A DNA stretch of 41,877 nt from Alicyclobacillus sp. Lineage in GTDB: Bacteria; Bacillota; Bacilli; Alicyclobacillales; Alicyclobacillaceae. A program made the translations under genes and the position numbers. The stretch covers positions 1 through 41,877 of the forward strand of contig NZ_JAIMAV010000017.1 in assembly GCF_023511815.1 (NCBI RefSeq). Direction: 5' to 3'. Every line of letters starts with the position of its first letter. Positions within the stretch are counted from its first letter, which is position 1. Positions 33,429 to 40,519 of this stretch are shown piece after piece. The notes below the pieces were generated by a model, which was not told the DNA's origin, did not search any database, and was given only the letters and a program-made list of their open reading frames with translations.

Positions 33429-34562
33429 ATGGATTTTGAGCTGACGAAGGAGCAGACGATGATCCGGGACACCGTGCGCGAGTTCGCCGAGGCGGAGATC
33501 CGGCCGAACGCGGCCGAATGGGACCGCCGGTCGGAGTTCCCGAAGGCGGTCTTCGAGAAGATGGGGCGGCTCGGGTTGTTGGGGCTGCCCATCCCGGAGG
33601 CGTACGGGGGCGCGGGGGCGGACATGATCACCTACTGCCTGGCCGTCGAGGAGATTGGCCGGGCCTGCGGGGGGACGGGGCTGAGTTACGAAGCGCACGT
33701 GTCGCTGGCGTGCATGCCGATCTATCTCTACGGCACGGAGGCGCAGAAGAAACGGTATCTCGTGCCGCTGGCGTCCGGTCAAACCATCGGATCGTTCGCC
33801 CTGACGGAACCGCAGGCGGGGTCGGATGCGGGCGGCACGCGCACCACGGCGCGCCGGGTGGGAGACGAATGGGTGATCCGCGGGAACAAGATCTTCATCA
33901 CGAACGGGGGCTACGCGGGGACGGTGGTGCTCACGGCCGTCACGGACCCCGCGAACCGGGGCATCAGCGCGTTCATCGTCCCGACCGACACACCCGGATT
34001 CCAGGTGGGAAAAGCGTATGACAAGATGGGCATGCGCGCGTCCAATACGGTTGAGCTCATCCTCGACGATGTGCGCGTCCCCGCGGAGAACATGCTGGGT
34101 CCGGAGAACGCCGGGTTTCGGCAATTCCTCTCGACGCTGGACGGCGGACGGGTGGCCATCGCCGCGCTGGCCATCGGCATCGCGCGCAGCGCCTTTGAGA
34201 CGGCCCTGTCCTACGCCAAGCAGCGGGTCCAGTTCGGGCAGACCCTCTCGAAATTCCAAGCCATCCAGCACAAGCTCGCGGAGATGGCGATGCACATCGA
34301 CCTCGCCCGCAACGCGGTGATGAAGGCGGCCTGGCTGTGCGACCAGGGTCGGCCCTTCACGCTCGAGGCCTCCTTTGCCAAGCTCTTCGCCTCGGAGATG
34401 TGCACGCGAACCTGCCTCGACGCCATTCAGATCCTCGGCGGCAACGGATACATGCGCGATTATCCCGTGGAACGCAACCTTCGGGACGCCAAGTTGATTG
34501 AGATCGGGGAGGGCACCTCGGAGGTGCAGAAGCTGGTGATTGCCAGGCAGCTGGGATGCTGA
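33429..34562 (+). CDS. acyl-CoA dehydrogenase
   Basis: FAD enzyme that makes the first double bond in acyl-CoA oxidation and passes electrons to an electron-transfer flavoprotein. The 377-residue product has the N-terminal helical domain ([17 protein letters not shown]), the flavin-binding signature [14 protein letters not shown], and the middle beta domain with ITNGGYAG. The C-terminal domain holds [20 protein letters not shown] and [21 protein letters not shown]. The catalytic glutamate is Glu361 in [10 protein letters not shown], as in short- and medium-chain enzymes. The gene stands alone after the sigA terminator, with a cre-like box upstream. The exact chain-length or branched-chain preference cannot be read. 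Confidence 0.92.
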   Translation: MDFELTKEQTMIRDTVREFAEAEIRPNAAEWDRRSEFPKAVFEKMGRLGLLGLPIPEAYGGAGADMITYCLAVEEIGRACGGTGLSYEAHVSLACMPIYLYGTEAQKKRYLVPLASGQTIGSFALTEPQAGSDAGGTRTTARRVGDEWVIRGNKIFITNGGYAGTVVLTAVTDPANRGISAFIVPTDTPGFQVGKAYDKMGMRASNTVELILDDVRVPAENMLGPENAGFRQFLSTLDGGRVAIAALAIGIARSAFETALSYAKQRVQFGQTLSKFQAIQHKLAEMAMHIDLARNAVMKAAWLCDQGRPFTLEASFAKLFASEMCTRTCLDAIQILGGNGYMRDYPVERNLRDAKLIEIGEGTSEVQKLVIARQLGC

Positions 34563-34622
34563 CGGCCGCATGGCTCCCCGGTTCTAGCCTGTGCGCCGGA
34601 CTCGTACACTATCCGTGAAGCG

Positions 34623-34641
34623 GGCCGCCCGACGGGCGGCC
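34623..34641 (+). other. hairpin before the ydcF-like gene
   Basis: A perfect 8-base-pair GC stem with a 3-base loop ends 2 bases before the GGAGG of the next gene. No T run follows. It could dampen translation initiation or end part of the upstream transcripts. Confidence 0.45.
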
Positions 34642-34655
34642 GCGGAGGTGATGCG

Positions 34656-35249
34656 GTGGTCTGGCTGTGGGTCGCGGCGGCGGCGGTTTGCGCCGCCGCG
34701 TTGGGGTTCTGCGTCCTCATCGGATTGGCCGAATACGCCCGCTGGTTGGGACGGCGTCAGCGCCCACGGCCCGCGGACGCGGCCATCATCCTCGGCGCGT
34801 ACACCGATGGATACCGCCCGGGGACGGCGCTGACCAAACGGCTCAAGGTCGGGCTGGATCTGTACCGGCGGGGATACGTCCGGTTTCTCATCGTCAGCGG
34901 TGGGAGGGGACCCGACGAGTCCGTCAGCGAGTCGCGTTCCATGAAGCGGTTTCTGATTTTGAACGGGGTTCCCGCGGATGTTATCTTAGAAGACAGGCAC
35001 TCAGCGGACACCTGGGAGAATTTGCGCAACAGCCTCCGCGTGATGGAGGCCAACGGGTTGCGGACGGCCGTGGTCGTGACGAGCGATTACCATCTGCCGC
35101 GGGCGATGGCGGTGGCCAGCCGGCTCGGCATGGACGTGTCCGGATGCGCGGCGCGCTCCGGCAGCGGCGAGTTTCGGTTCGCGATGCGGGAGGTGGCCGC
35201 GCGTCTGAAATACGCCGTCTCCGGACAGGCGGGCCTGCGCCCGTCGTGA
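34656..35249 (+). CDS. YdcF/SanA-type DUF218 membrane protein
   Basis: The 197-residue product has one N-terminal membrane helix (residues 2-28) followed by a DUF218 domain. The domain has AIILGAYTDGYRPGTALTKRL, the loop LIVSGGRGPDESVSES, and SADTWENLRNSLRVM, then VVTSDYHLPRAM, all hallmarks of the YdcF/SanA/ElyC family. Some relatives act in cell-envelope or undecaprenyl-linked metabolism. The GTG at 34656 is 7 bases after GGAGG (34644-34648). A perfect 8-base-pair hairpin (34623-34630 with 34634-34641) lies just before that binding site. The gene is not at this place in B. subtilis. Confidence 0.82.
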   Translation: MVWLWVAAAAVCAAALGFCVLIGLAEYARWLGRRQRPRPADAAIILGAYTDGYRPGTALTKRLKVGLDLYRRGYVRFLIVSGGRGPDESVSESRSMKRFLILNGVPADVILEDRHSADTWENLRNSLRVMEANGLRTAVVVTSDYHLPRAMAVASRLGMDVSGCAARSGSGEFRFAMREVAARLKYAVSGQAGLRPS

Positions 35250-35277
35250 TGGGGTCGCGCGACAAAGGAGGATGCGG

Positions 35278-36174
35278 GTGGGCGTTTCGGTGGTGGCGTT
35301 GTCCGCCCGGTTGTCCCGGGTGGCCGGATTCATCCCGGAAGGGGCGCGCCTGGTGGATGTGGGCACCGATCACGCGTTTTTGCCCATCGCTCTGGTGCAA
35401 TCCGGCCGCATCCCGTCCGCCATCGCGTGCGACGTGGCCGCCGGGCCGGTCGGTGCGGCGCGGGAGAACGTGCGCCGGTACGGGCTGGACGACCGCGTAA
35501 AGATCCGGCAGGGGGACGGCCTGTCCCCCATCCGGCCGGGCGAGGTGGATGTGGCGGTGATCTCCGGCCTCGGCGGATGGACCATCACCGGCATCCTCCG
35601 CCGGTCACCCGCGGTCGTCGCGGCCCTGAATCGCGTCGTCCTGCAGCCGATGAATGCGGGCGGTGAGGTGCGCCGCTTTCTTCGTGACCAGGGATTCGGC
35701 ATCTGGGACGAGGCGTTGCTCGAGGAGGACGGCCGTTTTTACCAGGTGATTGCGTTCGATCGCGCCGTCTGCCCAAATGCCGTTTATGCGCCGTGGTCCT
35801 TGGAGGACCGCTGGCTGTGCGAGGAATACGGGCCGCTGTTGTTGCGGCGGTCCAACTCGCTCGTGCGTCGGTGGTTGTCCGAAGAGCGGCAGCGCCTGGC
35901 GCGCGTGCATCAACGCGTGGGGCAAGCCGTATCGGCCGAAGCGCGGTTGCGCCGGGAGGCGCTGGCGTTGCAATTGGCGGCGATGGACCGGTGGCTCACC
36001 GGCGGCAAATCTTGCCCGGCGAGCCCGGACCGGGACAATCGGGCCGAGCACCGCGCGGCCGTGGACGGGGCGGACAAGGACCGCGCGGCCGTGGACGGGG
36101 CGGACAAGGACGGGGTGGACAAGGACCGGGCGGACGGGGGCGAGCCGGGATCGGACCCGGGTGAACCGGTGTGA
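35278..36174 (+). CDS. trmK: tRNA (adenine22-N1)-methyltransferase TrmK with an acidic tail
   Basis: Class I methyltransferase that makes m1A22 in tRNA; known as yqfN. The product has 298 residues against about 240 in B. subtilis. The SAM pocket is LVDVGTDHAFLPIALVQSG near the N-terminus. It is followed by IACDVAAGPVGAARENV and the ISGLGGWTI motif. A C-terminal helical coil follows. The last 55 residues are Asp/Gly/Arg-rich and partly encoded by an exact 30-base duplication (36051-36110). The GTG at 35278 was chosen since AAAGGAGG ends 6 bases upstream; the ATG at 35272 touches the binding site. yqfO follows, as in B. subtilis. Confidence 0.93.
   Translation: MGVSVVALSARLSRVAGFIPEGARLVDVGTDHAFLPIALVQSGRIPSAIACDVAAGPVGAARENVRRYGLDDRVKIRQGDGLSPIRPGEVDVAVISGLGGWTITGILRRSPAVVAALNRVVLQPMNAGGEVRRFLRDQGFGIWDEALLEEDGRFYQVIAFDRAVCPNAVYAPWSLEDRWLCEEYGPLLLRRSNSLVRRWLSEERQRLARVHQRVGQAVSAEARLRREALALQLAAMDRWLTGGKSCPASPDRDNRAEHRAAVDGADKDRAAVDGADKDGVDKDRADGGEPGSDPGEPV
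36051..36110 (+). repeat. exact 30-base tandem duplication in the trmK tail
   Basis: Bases 36051-36080 and 36081-36110 are identical. A degenerate third part (to about 36135) shares the GGACAAGGACCG core. The unit is 30 bases, so the frame is kept. It encodes a 10-residue Asp/Ala/Arg/Lys repeat. Confidence 0.95.
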
Positions 36175-36257
36175 GGCGGTTGGGGACAGGTTCGGCGATG
36201 ACGATCCGCGCACAGGTCCCGACAAGGAAAAGGATCGGATGGGAGGGAGGCGCGTCC

Positions 36258-37370
36258 ATGGCGGATTGCACAATCCGGCAGGTGGTGGATGCGATGCACC
36301 GCATCGCGCCGCCGGAGCTGGCGATGGACAAAGACGTGATCGGACTTCAGATTGGGCGGATGGACAAGCCGGTTCGGCGCATCCGCCTCGCGCTCGACGC
36401 GTATCCGGCGGCCATCGAGGCGGCGGTGGCGGAGGGCGCGGATCTGCTGATCACGCATCACGCCCTGCTGTTCCGGCCGCTGCGCCGGATCGACACGGGG
36501 ACGGCGCGCGGCCGCGCGCTGGCGTTGGCGCTCGCGCACGACCTGGCGGTGTTCAACGCGCACACCAATCTGGACATCGCGGAGGGCGGCGTGAACGATG
36601 TGCTCGCCGACAGGCTGGGCCTGACGGCGTGTGAGGTGCTGGAGCGGACGCGCACGGAGGGGCTGCGCAAGTTGGTGGTGTTCGTCCCGGAAAGCCACCA
36701 CGAGGCGGTGCTGCAGGCGGTCTGCGCCGCGGGCGCGGGTCACATCGGAGCGTACAGCCACTGCACCTTCAACACGCCGGGCACCGGCACGTTTCTGCCC
36801 CTGGAGGGGGCGCGGCCGTACCTGGGGGAGGTCGGGCGCCTGGAACGAGCCGATGAGATCCGCCTCGAGACCATTGTGCCGGAGTCGAAGTTGGAGGCGG
36901 TGGTCCGCGCCATGCTGGAGGCCCATCCATATGAAGAGGTGGCATACGACGTGTATCCGCTGCAGCTGATGGGCCGCGTCTCGGGGATCGGGCGGGTCGG
37001 CGGGCTTTCCGTACCGATGCGGCTTGGCGACTTTGCGGAGCATGTGCGCCGGCGCCTTGGCCTGGATCACATCCGCTTCTCGGGCGATCCGAACCTGCTG
37101 GTGGAGCGCGTGGCGGTCCTCGGCGGCTCCGGTGGCCGGTTCGCCCGCAGCGCGATGGAAAAAGGCGCGCAGGTGTTGGTCACCTCGGACTGCGATCACC
37201 ACACGGTGGCGGAGGCCTGGCAGGATGGCTTGGCCATCATCGACGCGACCCACGCGGCCCTGGAACGTCCGGTGCTCGAGGGGCTGCGGGCCCGGCTCGC
37301 GGAGATGTTGCCGGATTCGGTATCCATCGAGGTGTTGGACGTGCGGGAGGATCCATTCCACTGGATCTGA
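36258..37370 (+). CDS. yqfO: Nif3-like dinuclear metal protein (YqfO)
   Basis: Nif3/NIF3L1 family protein, often labelled GTP cyclohydrolase I type 2 homolog. The 370-residue product has the N-terminal metal-binding half with LITHHALLF and NAHTNLDI. A central PII-like insert of about 100 residues follows (starting near LVVFVPESHHEAVL and including LEAHPYEEVAYDVYPL). The C-terminal half is GGSGGRFARSAMEKGAQVLVTSDCDHHTV. The fused PII-like insert is typical of the Bacillus form. GGGAGGGAGG at 36241-36250 supports the ATG at 36258; the longer frame from 36171 overlaps trmK. The cellular substrate is not settled for this family. Confidence 0.93.
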   Translation: MADCTIRQVVDAMHRIAPPELAMDKDVIGLQIGRMDKPVRRIRLALDAYPAAIEAAVAEGADLLITHHALLFRPLRRIDTGTARGRALALALAHDLAVFNAHTNLDIAEGGVNDVLADRLGLTACEVLERTRTEGLRKLVVFVPESHHEAVLQAVCAAGAGHIGAYSHCTFNTPGTGTFLPLEGARPYLGEVGRLERADEIRLETIVPESKLEAVVRAMLEAHPYEEVAYDVYPLQLMGRVSGIGRVGGLSVPMRLGDFAEHVRRRLGLDHIRFSGDPNLLVERVAVLGGSGGRFARSAMEKGAQVLVTSDCDHHTVAEAWQDGLAIIDATHAALERPVLEGLRARLAEMLPDSVSIEVLDVREDPFHWI

Positions 37371-37405
37371 TGGCGCCCCATTCACGCGGTGGCCGAAAAC
37401 TTCCG

Positions 37406-37435
37406 TTGACGGAACGGGGGCGGCCAACGTATAAT
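37406..37435 (+). promoter_or_regulatory. rnpB promoter (sigma-A)
   Basis: TTGACG (37406-37411) and TATAAT (37430-37435) are 18 bases apart. The predicted start near 37442 falls just before the P1 helix of the RNase P RNA. Confidence 0.9.
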
Positions 37436-37441
37436 ATCCTG

Positions 37442-37871
37442 TGCTTCGACGGGAAGTAAGCTGGACAACCGCTGGTGCAGTGCCGAAAGGCCGCACGAGA
37501 GGAAAGTCCGAGCTCCATAGGGCAGGGTGCCGGATAACGTCCGGCGGGAGCAATCCTAGGGAAAGTGCCACAGAAATGCAGACCGCCGATGGAGGCATGG
37601 CCTCACAGGCAAGGATGCAACGGTGCGGTAAGAGCGCACCAGCAACCCGGAGACGGGTTGGCTAGGTAAACCCCACCCGGAGCAAGACCGGATAGGAGCG
37701 CACACGTGGTGGCCCGCCACGCGCTCGGGTAGGTCGCTTGAGCCGGCTGGCAACAGTCGGCCTAGATAGATGGTTGTCACTCCATCCGTGCGAGGCATCC
37801 GCCGCCCGATGGCGGGATGCCGTCTGCAGCACCGGAGTACAGAACTCGGCTTACAGGCTTGCTTCCCGGCA
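37442..37871 (+). ncRNA. rnpB: RNase P RNA, A-type architecture
   Basis: Catalytic RNA that trims the 5' leader of tRNA precursors. Universal core segments are present: GAGGAAAGTCCGAGCTCC, the CACAGAAA region, AGAGCGCACCAGC, GGTAAACCCCACCCGGAGCA, AGATAGATGG and ACAGAACTCGGCTTACAG. The P1 helix pairs 37450-37461 with 37857-37868 (12 pairs, one G-U). The features seen are those of the A type. CATAGGGCAGGGTGCC is as in Escherichia coli. A P13/P14 hairpin follows the GAGCGCACC segment, and GGAGCAAG with CGGGTAGG and GCTTGAGCC form the P15/P16/P17 and P6 region. B. subtilis has the B type instead. Confidence 0.95.
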
Positions 37872-37901
37872 AAACCCGCAAGGCGTGCGCCTTGCGGGTT
37901 T
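37872..37901. terminator. two-way terminator between rnpB and ppaC
   Basis: A perfect 13-base-pair stem (37872-37884 with 37889-37901) and a 4-base loop end in TTT on the plus strand and TTTT on the minus strand. It can end rnpB and also the pyrophosphatase gene, whose stop lies 16 bases to the right. Confidence 0.88.
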
Positions 37902-37916
37902 CGGCTATTTGGGCGT

Positions 37917-38855
37917 TCACAGCGTGAATTGGCTGAGCGTGTCCGTGAGGACGGGGACCACCTGCTTCTTGCGGGACACGACACCTTTGAGGACGGCGCG
38001 GTTGTGGTCCAGCGTGACGCCGTAGGCCTTCTCCACCGCGGCGGCGGCACGGCCCAGCGCGACGGCGACCGAGTCGTTGTTCAGGATGTCGGTGACGACA
38101 AAGACGAACAGGTCCAGGCCCTTTTGGTCGATGATGCGCCGGATGGCGGCCTCCACCTCCGCCTGGCGGTCGAGCACGTCGTTCGGATCGACCGTGTTCA
38201 CCTGGGCGATCTCGACCTTGTACGCGCCCATTTGGAACTCCTTCGCGTCGAGGGAGAGCAGGTGTTCCACCGACTTGTCCCGGACGTCGGCACCGGCTTT
38301 CAGCATCGACAGCCCGTAGGACTCCAGGTCGAGGCCCGCGAGGGACGCCAGCTCCCGGGCGGCCGCGACGTCCTGATCGGTGCAGGTGGGCGACTTGAGC
38401 AACAGCGTGTCGGAGATGATGGACGACACCATCAGACCGGCCATCTCGCGGCTGACGGGAACACCGTGTTCCTTGTACAGCTTGTTCAGGATGGTCGCGG
38501 TGCAACCGACGGGTTCCGCCCGGTAGTACAGGGGCTGGCTGGTCTCGAAGTTGGCAATCCGGTGGTGATCAATCACTTCAATCACCTGCACCTGGTCGAT
38601 GTCGGGGGCGCTCTGTTGGCGCTCGTTGTGATCGACCAGGATCACCTGCTTCGCCTCCGTCGCCACCGTGTCCACCAGACGCGGGGGCTGCACCTGAAAA
38701 TGATTCAACACGAACTGGGTTTCGGCATTCAGCTCGCCGAGGCGGACGGCCTCCACCGAGGCGCCGAGCCGGGTTTTGAGATCGGCGTAGACCAGCGCCG
38801 AGCAGATGGAGTCGGTGTCGGGATTGCGGTGTCCGAAGATCAGTACCTTGTCCAC
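37917..38855 (-). CDS. ppaC: manganese-dependent inorganic pyrophosphatase
   Basis: Family II pyrophosphatase that splits pyrophosphate from biosynthesis into phosphate; it uses Mn2+ and is cytoplasmic. The 312-residue product has the DHH metal motifs [18 protein letters not shown] and [13 protein letters not shown] in the N-terminal domain, PVGCTATI next, and the C-terminal phosphate-binding [10 protein letters not shown]. The GTG at 38855 was chosen because GAGGAGG ends 6 bases upstream and homologues start at this MDKVLIFGH-like point; an ATG two codons earlier (38861) directly touches the binding site. Confidence 0.96.
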   Translation of the reverse strand: MDKVLIFGHRNPDTDSICSALVYADLKTRLGASVEAVRLGELNAETQFVLNHFQVQPPRLVDTVATEAKQVILVDHNERQQSAPDIDQVQVIEVIDHHRIANFETSQPLYYRAEPVGCTATILNKLYKEHGVPVSREMAGLMVSSIISDTLLLKSPTCTDQDVAAARELASLAGLDLESYGLSMLKAGADVRDKSVEHLLSLDAKEFQMGAYKVEIAQVNTVDPNDVLDRQAEVEAAIRRIIDQKGLDLFVFVVTDILNNDSVAVALGRAAAAVEKAYGVTLDHNRAVLKGVVSRKKQVVPVLTDTLSQFTL

Positions 38856-38885
38856 AGTCATCCTCCTCTTTCAGGGTCCGGCAAT

Positions 38886-38894
38886 ATCATACCA
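38886..38894 (-). promoter_or_regulatory. ppaC promoter, extended -10
   Basis: On the minus strand TGG precedes TATGAT (38891-38886), an extended -10 element. No good -35 box lies 16-18 bases upstream. Transcription should start near 38879. Confidence 0.5.
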
Positions 38895-38918
38895 GAAGAG
38901 GGGAGACAAGCGGGAGAG

Positions 38919-39257
38919 TCAGCACTCCTCCCGGGGTTCCTCGCGAGGAGAAATCGGCAGAATCTTCGGCTCATACACCTCGAACAGCTCGACGGTCGGC
39001 GGCCACAGATAGCCCGAACCGACCATGTCGGTCAACAGCGGCCGGACGCGTGCCAACGCGTCGAGCAGTTGCTGTTCCGTATCCCAGTAACTGATGGAGC
39101 AATACTCGCCGTCACGATAGTTGGCAAGAAACGTCACGCCTCGAAATCCCGGTTGCTTGGGCAACACGGACGCGAACACATCGGCAATGCGCTGCGCCTC
39201 CCACTCGGTGTTCGGTCCCAACGCCAAACGAATGACCCGCGCGTACACCGTCCCCAC
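38919..39257 (-). CDS. small dimeric alpha/beta-barrel (ABM-like) protein
   Basis: The 112-residue product resembles antibiotic biosynthesis monooxygenase-domain proteins by pattern: VYARVIRLALGP, a helix with QRIADVFASVLPKQPGFRGVTFL, then GEYCSISYWDTEQQLLDALARV. The ending KILPISPREEPREEC is unrelated to known motifs. Such small proteins act as heme oxygenases, quinol oxygenases or stress proteins; the residues for a specific activity are not visible, so I do not name one. The start is uncertain: GTG at 39257 or GTG at 39248, neither with a strong binding site. It lies upstream of ppaC in the same direction but ppaC has its own promoter. Confidence 0.7.
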   Translation of the reverse strand: MGTVYARVIRLALGPNTEWEAQRIADVFASVLPKQPGFRGVTFLANYRDGEYCSISYWDTEQQLLDALARVRPLLTDMVGSGYLWPPTVELFEVYEPKILPISPREEPREEC

Positions 39258-39329
39258 CCCGTCCCGTCAACAGTGACCTACCCTCTCCATCGTGCAACAA
39301 CCTGGCCCGTTTGAAAAGGGGGGATGGGG

Positions 39330-39512
39330 TCAGGTCTCGGGATCCGGGCTGCGCTCCGTTTCGTCCCAGACCAACCGCGTCACGCGCGTGAAGTCGCCGC
39401 GGCGGATCTCCTCCAATGACGCGTCTTCCGCCAATCCCTTGACTCCGTCCAGCCCGGGAGCCAGCCGGGGCCCGTCTTCCGGACGGTTGCGATCCGGTTG
39501 CGACACCGGCAT
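39330..39512 (-). CDS. small hypothetical protein
   Basis: A 60-residue charged product begins PVSQPDRNRPEDGPRLAPGL and ends ETERSPDPET. The part EDASLEEIRRGDFTRVTRLVWDE looks like a folded helix and strand; the ends look unstructured. GAGGAGG directly precedes the ATG at 39512, and a GTG two codons later has better spacing. I do not recognise the family. The good binding site, the acidic composition and its position divergent from the response regulator gene support it being real. Confidence 0.55.
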   Translation of the reverse strand: MPVSQPDRNRPEDGPRLAPGLDGVKGLAEDASLEEIRRGDFTRVTRLVWDETERSPDPET

Positions 39513-39628
39513 CACCTCCTCTTTGCGAAGCCCCGCGGGGGGCGTTTTGTCCACTAGCGTGTGCCCCGGATGCGCCGATATGCGCGCTGCGGTAAGATGA
39601 CGGAAGAACGTGCGAAGGGGGGATCCCC

Positions 39629-40408
39629 GTGTGGCGGGTGATGGTGGTGGACGACAATCCGCGGGCGCGGCGCGCGGTGTGCGCCTGGTTGGCCCGGGAC
39701 GACCGGTTCCAGGTCGTCGTCGAAGCCGCCACGGGCGAGGAAGCGGTTCGCCTTACTGTCGTGCATCGGCCCGATCTGGTGCTGATGGACCTGCGGATGC
39801 CCGGCATGGACGGGGTGGAGGCGACGCGGCGGATCAAACAGGATCGGCCACAGACCGCCGTGGTGGTCCTGAGCGTGTCGGACGACGTGGCGGACCTGTT
39901 TGAGGCGGTGCGCGCCGGCGCGCAGGGATACCTGGTCAAACGCATGCATCCGGAGGACTGGCTGGCGTACCTGGTGCGGTTGTTGGACGGGGACGATCCG
40001 CTTCCGCGCGACATGGCCACCCGACTGTGGTCGGCGTTCCAGCCGGCGCCCGGGGGCGCCATCGATGCGGCCGTCGGCGTTGCACCGGATTGGGAGCGGC
40101 CTGAGGATGCCCGGGGCCGAGTGCGCCCACGCATCCAAGAAGGTGGGGCGAGGGAGGGCCGGCGGGAATTAACGACATCCGCCGCGGCACAGCGGCTGAC
40201 CGCCCGCGAGCGGGAGGTGGCGGAGTTGGTGCGCACGGGTGCGACCAACCGCGAGATCGCCGCGCGTCTTTTCATCTCGGAGTACACGGTGAAAAATCAC
40301 ATCAAGCGCATCCTCGCGAAACTCGGCCTTGCCAACCGCGTGCAGCTCGCGGCTCAAAACGAATGGGAGGCGCAGGGCGGCTCATCGGATGCCGGTTCCT
40401 TCCGCTGA
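39629..40408 (+). CDS. NarL/LuxR-family response regulator
   Basis: DNA-binding regulator of a two-component pair. The receiver domain (residues 1-120) has the acidic pair Asp8-Asp9, the phosphorylation site Asp54 in VLMDLRMPGMDG, a Ser in VVLSVSD and the conserved lysine of YLVKRMHPED. A long, Arg/Gly/Ala-rich linker of about 65 residues follows, much longer than in typical NarL proteins. The LuxR-type helix-turn-helix occupies about residues 190-248 (LTAREREVAELVRTGATNRE, then ISEYTVKNHIKRILAKLG). The GTG at 39629 follows GAAGGGGGG. It converges with the histidine kinase gene, which is its likely partner. Target genes are unknown; the CopC-type gene lies just beyond the kinase. Confidence 0.9.
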   Translation: MWRVMVVDDNPRARRAVCAWLARDDRFQVVVEAATGEEAVRLTVVHRPDLVLMDLRMPGMDGVEATRRIKQDRPQTAVVVLSVSDDVADLFEAVRAGAQGYLVKRMHPEDWLAYLVRLLDGDDPLPRDMATRLWSAFQPAPGGAIDAAVGVAPDWERPEDARGRVRPRIQEGGAREGRRELTTSAAAQRLTAREREVAELVRTGATNREIAARLFISEYTVKNHIKRILAKLGLANRVQLAAQNEWEAQGGSSDAGSFR

Positions 40409-40442
40409 GGCGGGGACACCGGGCCCCGAACTCGCCGATGCG

Positions 40443-40490
40443 GCATCAGGTGGCCCTTGGCGCCTCTTGGCGCGTCACCAACCGTTGGCC
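40443..40490 (-). pseudogene. duplicated fragment of the histidine kinase 3' end
   Basis: Read on the minus strand this gives LVTRQEAPRAT and a stop, against VVTRQEASRTT and a stop at the real kinase end. The 17-base core GCCTCTTGGCGCGTCAC is identical at 40462-40478 and 40536-40552, and flanking TCAGGTGG is shared. The fragment is out of frame with the kinase and too short to be a gene. Confidence 0.6.
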
Positions 40491-40519
40491 CACGAATCGG
40501 CGGCGCCGGGCTGCGCGCG

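Noticed and set aside
35910-37598. 562-residue minus-strand frame across trmK and yqfO
   Set aside because: It runs through two well-identified genes and into the RNase P RNA. Composition and lack of start signals mark it as a shadow.
37556-38050. Minus-strand frame across the RNase P RNA
   Set aside because: The region is a structured RNA gene with all core motifs, so a protein reading is not credible.
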